Of a stretch of 33,541 nucleotides of DNA, positions 31,462-33,541 are shown piece by piece. A model generated the notes under the pieces. That model ran no database searches and had not been told where the DNA came from. It worked only from the letters and a program-made list of their open reading frames with translations. The first letter of the stretch is position 1; every line of letters begins with the position of its first letter. The stretch is taken from contig NZ_QZCG01000023.1 in the NCBI RefSeq assembly GCF_003591515.1, positions 1-33,541 on the forward strand, read 5' to 3'. This stretch comes from Paracoccus onubensis (GTDB lineage: Bacteria > Pseudomonadota > Alphaproteobacteria > Rhodobacterales > Rhodobacteraceae). The translations under genes and the position numbers were made by a program.

Positions 31462-32943
31462 ATGGACACGGATTCGCGTTTTCTGCCGGTCGAGACGCCG
31501 CGGCCTTCCGCGCGCGAGCAGTTTACCGATGCCGCGGAGGCTGTTTCGCGGCTGCGCGAACTCTATGACGAGGCGACCGGCTTCCTGCAGGATCACTTCA
31601 TCAGACTTCTGGGCGGAGAGCGGCCGAAGGCCCGCTATCGCGCCTTCTATCCAGAGCTCCGCCTGATCGTCTCGGGTCACGACAAGATCGATTCGCGGCT
31701 GTCATTCGGCCATGTCACCCAACCGGGAAGCTATGCCGCGACGATCACCCGCCCGGATCTGTTCAACAACTATCTGACCGAACAGATCGGCCTTCTGATC
31801 CGCAATCACGGCGTTCCCGTCAGTGTCGGCAGCAGCGACACCCCGATTCCAATGCATTTTTCCCTTGCCAACCAGGATCTCAACGTTCCGCAGGAAGGCG
31901 TGCTCGACTTCTCGCTTCGTGATGTGTTCGACGTTCCGGAACTGGACACGATGAACGACGATATCGTGAACGGGGTCGCCGGATTGCTGCCGGACGGCGC
32001 GCAGCATCTTGCCGCCTTCACCGCGCAGCGCGTCGATTATTCGCTGGCCCGGCTGCAGCATTACACCGCGACGGCGGCCGAGCATTTCCAGAATTTCATC
32101 CTGTTCACCAATTATCAGTTCTATGTGGACGAGTTCGAGGCATTCGCGCGCCGCGCCCTCGCCGATCCCTCGCTTGGTTATGAATCCTTCGTCGTCCCCG
32201 GCAATCACGAGATCACGGCGCCCGATCAGCCCCTTCCGCCTCAGGTCAGGACGCCGCAGATGCCGACCTATCACCTGAAGCGCCCCGGTTCGCAGGGGAT
32301 CACGCTGGTCAATATCGGGGTCGGCCCTTCGAATGCGAAAACCGCGACCGATCATATCGCCGTCCTGCGCCCTCATGTCTGGCTGATGGTTGGTCACTGC
32401 GCCGGGCTGCGCAATTCGCAAAGCCTCGGCGATTTCGTGCTGGCCCATGCCTATCTGCGCGAGGATCACGTGCTGGACGACGATCTGCCGGTCTGGGTGC
32501 CGATCCCGGCATTGGCCGAGGTTCAGGTTGCCCTGCAGGAAGCCGTGGCCGAGGTCACCCAACTCGATGGCTACGAGCTGAAACGGATCATGCGCACCGG
32601 GACGGTCGCCACCATCGACAACCGCAACTGGGAACTGCGCGACCATTCCGGCCCGGTGCATCGCCTGTCGCTGTCGCGTGCTGTCGCGCTTGATATGGAA
32701 AGCGCGACGATCGCCGCCAATGGCTTCCGCTTCCGGGTACCTTATGGCACGCTGCTTTGTGTCAGCGACAAACCGCTGCATGGCGAGCTGAAGCTGCCCG
32801 GCATGGCGACGGAATTTTATCGGACCCAGGTCGAGAACCATCTGCTGATCGGCATCCGCGCAATGGAAAAGCTGCGCGAAATGCCGCTGGAGCGTATCCA
32901 TTCGCGCAAATTGCGATCATTCAGTGAGACTGCCTTCCTGTGA
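31462..32943 (+). CDS. amn: AMP nucleosidase Amn
   Basis: Amn splits AMP into adenine and ribose 5-phosphate and so controls adenylate levels in the cytoplasm. The 493 residues agree with the roughly 480-residue family. An N-terminal regulatory domain (about 15-190) contains ATITRPDLFNNYLTEQIGLL and VSVGSSDTPIPMHFSLAN. The C-terminal nucleoside-phosphorylase-like catalytic domain (about 225-490) contains NFILFTNYQFYVDEFEAFAR, the GHCAGLRNSQSLGDFVLAHA block, HVLDDDLPVWVPIP, the ALDMESATIAANGFRFRVPY region with the conserved DMES motif, and GTLLCVSDKPLHGELKLPG. I chose the ATG at 31462, with AGAGG eight bases upstream. The frame stays open upstream but runs antisense through two other genes. 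Confidence 0.97.
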   Translation: MDTDSRFLPVETPRPSAREQFTDAAEAVSRLRELYDEATGFLQDHFIRLLGGERPKARYRAFYPELRLIVSGHDKIDSRLSFGHVTQPGSYAATITRPDLFNNYLTEQIGLLIRNHGVPVSVGSSDTPIPMHFSLANQDLNVPQEGVLDFSLRDVFDVPELDTMNDDIVNGVAGLLPDGAQHLAAFTAQRVDYSLARLQHYTATAAEHFQNFILFTNYQFYVDEFEAFARRALADPSLGYESFVVPGNHEITAPDQPLPPQVRTPQMPTYHLKRPGSQGITLVNIGVGPSNAKTATDHIAVLRPHVWLMVGHCAGLRNSQSLGDFVLAHAYLREDHVLDDDLPVWVPIPALAEVQVALQEAVAEVTQLDGYELKRIMRTGTVATIDNRNWELRDHSGPVHRLSLSRAVALDMESATIAANGFRFRVPYGTLLCVSDKPLHGELKLPGMATEFYRTQVENHLLIGIRAMEKLREMPLERIHSRKLRSFSETAFL

Positions 32944-32998
32944 AACTCCATAATCTGCACGAAATCACGCCGAATTCGCAAAGTTTGGCGAAAAAGGC

Positions 32999-33027
32999 TT
33001 GATCTGCCCCGCAAAACCGTGTGTAGC
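32999..33027 (+). promoter_or_regulatory. possible promoter of the HU gene
   Basis: In the 149-base spacer after amn, TTGATC (32999-33004), 17 bases and TGTAGC (33022-33027) form a moderate promoter candidate about 65 bases before the HU start codon. The -10 is poor, so this is tentative, but HU genes are normally strongly and separately expressed. Confidence 0.35.
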
Positions 33028-33092
33028 AAGCTTTATGCCGAAAATGGCGCAAACTGTTAGCGCATGAAACAGGGCGAGAGGAGACAGAAATT

Positions 33093-33392
33093 ATGGCAAC
33101 GCCTTCCGCGAAACCGATGACGAAAACGCAACTTGTGGCCGCTCTGGCAGAAGAGCTGGGCTCGGACAAGAAATCCGCTGCTGCAGCTCTGGACGCGATC
33201 ACCGCGGTCGTGACCCGCGAAGTGTCGAATGGCGGCGCAGTTACGCTGCCGGGTATCGGCAAGGTCGCCTGCCGCGCCCGCCCCGAGCGTCAGGTTCGCA
33301 ATCCCCAGACCCAGGAAATGATGACCAAGCCGGCTGACAAGCAGGTCAAGGTTACCGTTGCCAAGGCACTCAAGGACAGCGTCAACAGCTGA
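33093..33392 (+). CDS. HU-family nucleoid DNA-binding protein
   Basis: A 99-residue member of the HU/IHF family, dimeric architectural proteins that bend DNA. Family features: the helical start MTKTQLVAALAEELGSDKKSA-like segment (about 9-29), AAALDAITAVVTREVSNGGA, then TLPGIGKVACRARPERQVRNPQT. The last segment contains GIGKV in place of the usual GFGTF and the conserved RxxRNPxT at the tip of the DNA-binding arm. The protein ends with VTVAKALKDSV. It has about eight extra N-terminal residues (ATPSAKP) compared with E. coli HU. GAGGAG lies about ten bases before the ATG. The gene stands alone, with its own terminator 27 bases downstream. Confidence 0.95.
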   Translation: MATPSAKPMTKTQLVAALAEELGSDKKSAAAALDAITAVVTREVSNGGAVTLPGIGKVACRARPERQVRNPQTQEMMTKPADKQVKVTVAKALKDSVNS

Positions 33393-33418
33393 TCCTGCTC
33401 CGCTTGGCGGATTTTTCG

Positions 33419-33453
33419 GGCCGTACCCTATCCGGGTGCGGCCTGTTTTCTTT
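33419..33453 (+). terminator. intrinsic terminator of the HU gene
   Basis: Arms GGCCGTACCC (33419-33428) and GGGTGCGGCC (33434-33443) pair over ten positions with one G-U, around the loop TATCC. TGTTTTCTTT follows at 33444-33453. The remaining 88 bases to the window end show no gene. Confidence 0.9.
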
Positions 33454-33541
33454 CCCGGCCCTGCGCGAGTCGAATCTGGCCCTGACAGACGTGATCCATT
33501 GCAGTCTACGCGATCAGAGCACATCGGGCCCGCCCGAATTC

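Noticed and set aside
33454..33541. Possible tRNA or gene start at the right edge
   Set aside because: No cloverleaf and no plausible reading frame with a ribosome site could be seen in these 88 bases.
1..33541. CRISPR arrays, insertion sequences, attachment sites, phage genes, replication origin
   Set aside because: No regularly spaced repeats, transposase-like or integrase-like proteins, or flanking target duplications were found on reading both strands.

Overview
The window looks like chromosomal DNA of an alphaproteobacterium of the Rhodobacterales (Paracoccus/Rhodobacter-like). The basis is GC-rich coding sequence with strong third-position bias, many four-base ATGA stop/start overlaps, and the gene families present. 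This placement is inference from protein style; there is no rRNA gene here. No tRNA, insertion sequence, phage gene or CRISPR array was seen.

Layout. (1) 1-9060, minus strand: one arm of a type VI secretion system (T6SS), transcribed right to left as unknown protein - tagH - tssA - tssB - tssC - hcp - tssE - tssF - tssG, with tssG cut by the left edge. It supplies the sheath (TssB/TssC), the tube (Hcp), the cap organiser (TssA) and part of the baseplate (TssE/F/G). The membrane complex (TssJLM), TssK, the ClpV ATPase, VgrG and effectors are not in the window. A promoter candidate stands at the head, and a terminator-like hairpin lies between hcp and tssE. (2) 9194-11919: a small flagellar group, with a rod-binding FlgJ-like protein and a FlgN-like protein on the minus strand, divergent from fliK-flgD. 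(3) 11975-17003, minus strand: TPR protein - opgC - opgG/D - secreted esterase, a periplasmic-glucan module without the glucosyltransferase opgH.

(4) 17163-26772: the most coherent system in the window. An AidB-type acyl-CoA dehydrogenase (minus) is divergent from a plus-strand run of AlkJ-like GMC alcohol dehydrogenase, AlkK-like acyl-CoA ligase, unusual aldehyde dehydrogenase, TetR-family regulator and exported SdsA1-type alkylsulfatase, closed by a strong terminator. Read together it suggests alkyl sulfate -> alcohol -> aldehyde -> fatty acid -> acyl-CoA -> enoyl-CoA. The 303-base divergent spacer holds a TATAAT promoter candidate and several palindromes that could be TetR operators.

(5) 26831-27170: a non-coding stretch with two tandem 33-base hairpin-forming repeats. 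(6) 27171-29191, plus: uronate dehydrogenase overlapping a FOXRED1-like FAD oxidoreductase. (7) 29252-31371, minus: UbiH-family hydroxylase and a YeeZ-like NAD(P)-binding protein. (8) 31462-33392, plus: AMP nucleosidase (amn) and an HU-family DNA-binding protein with its own terminator. All functions are assigned by reading the translated sequences and recalling family motifs; no database search was run.
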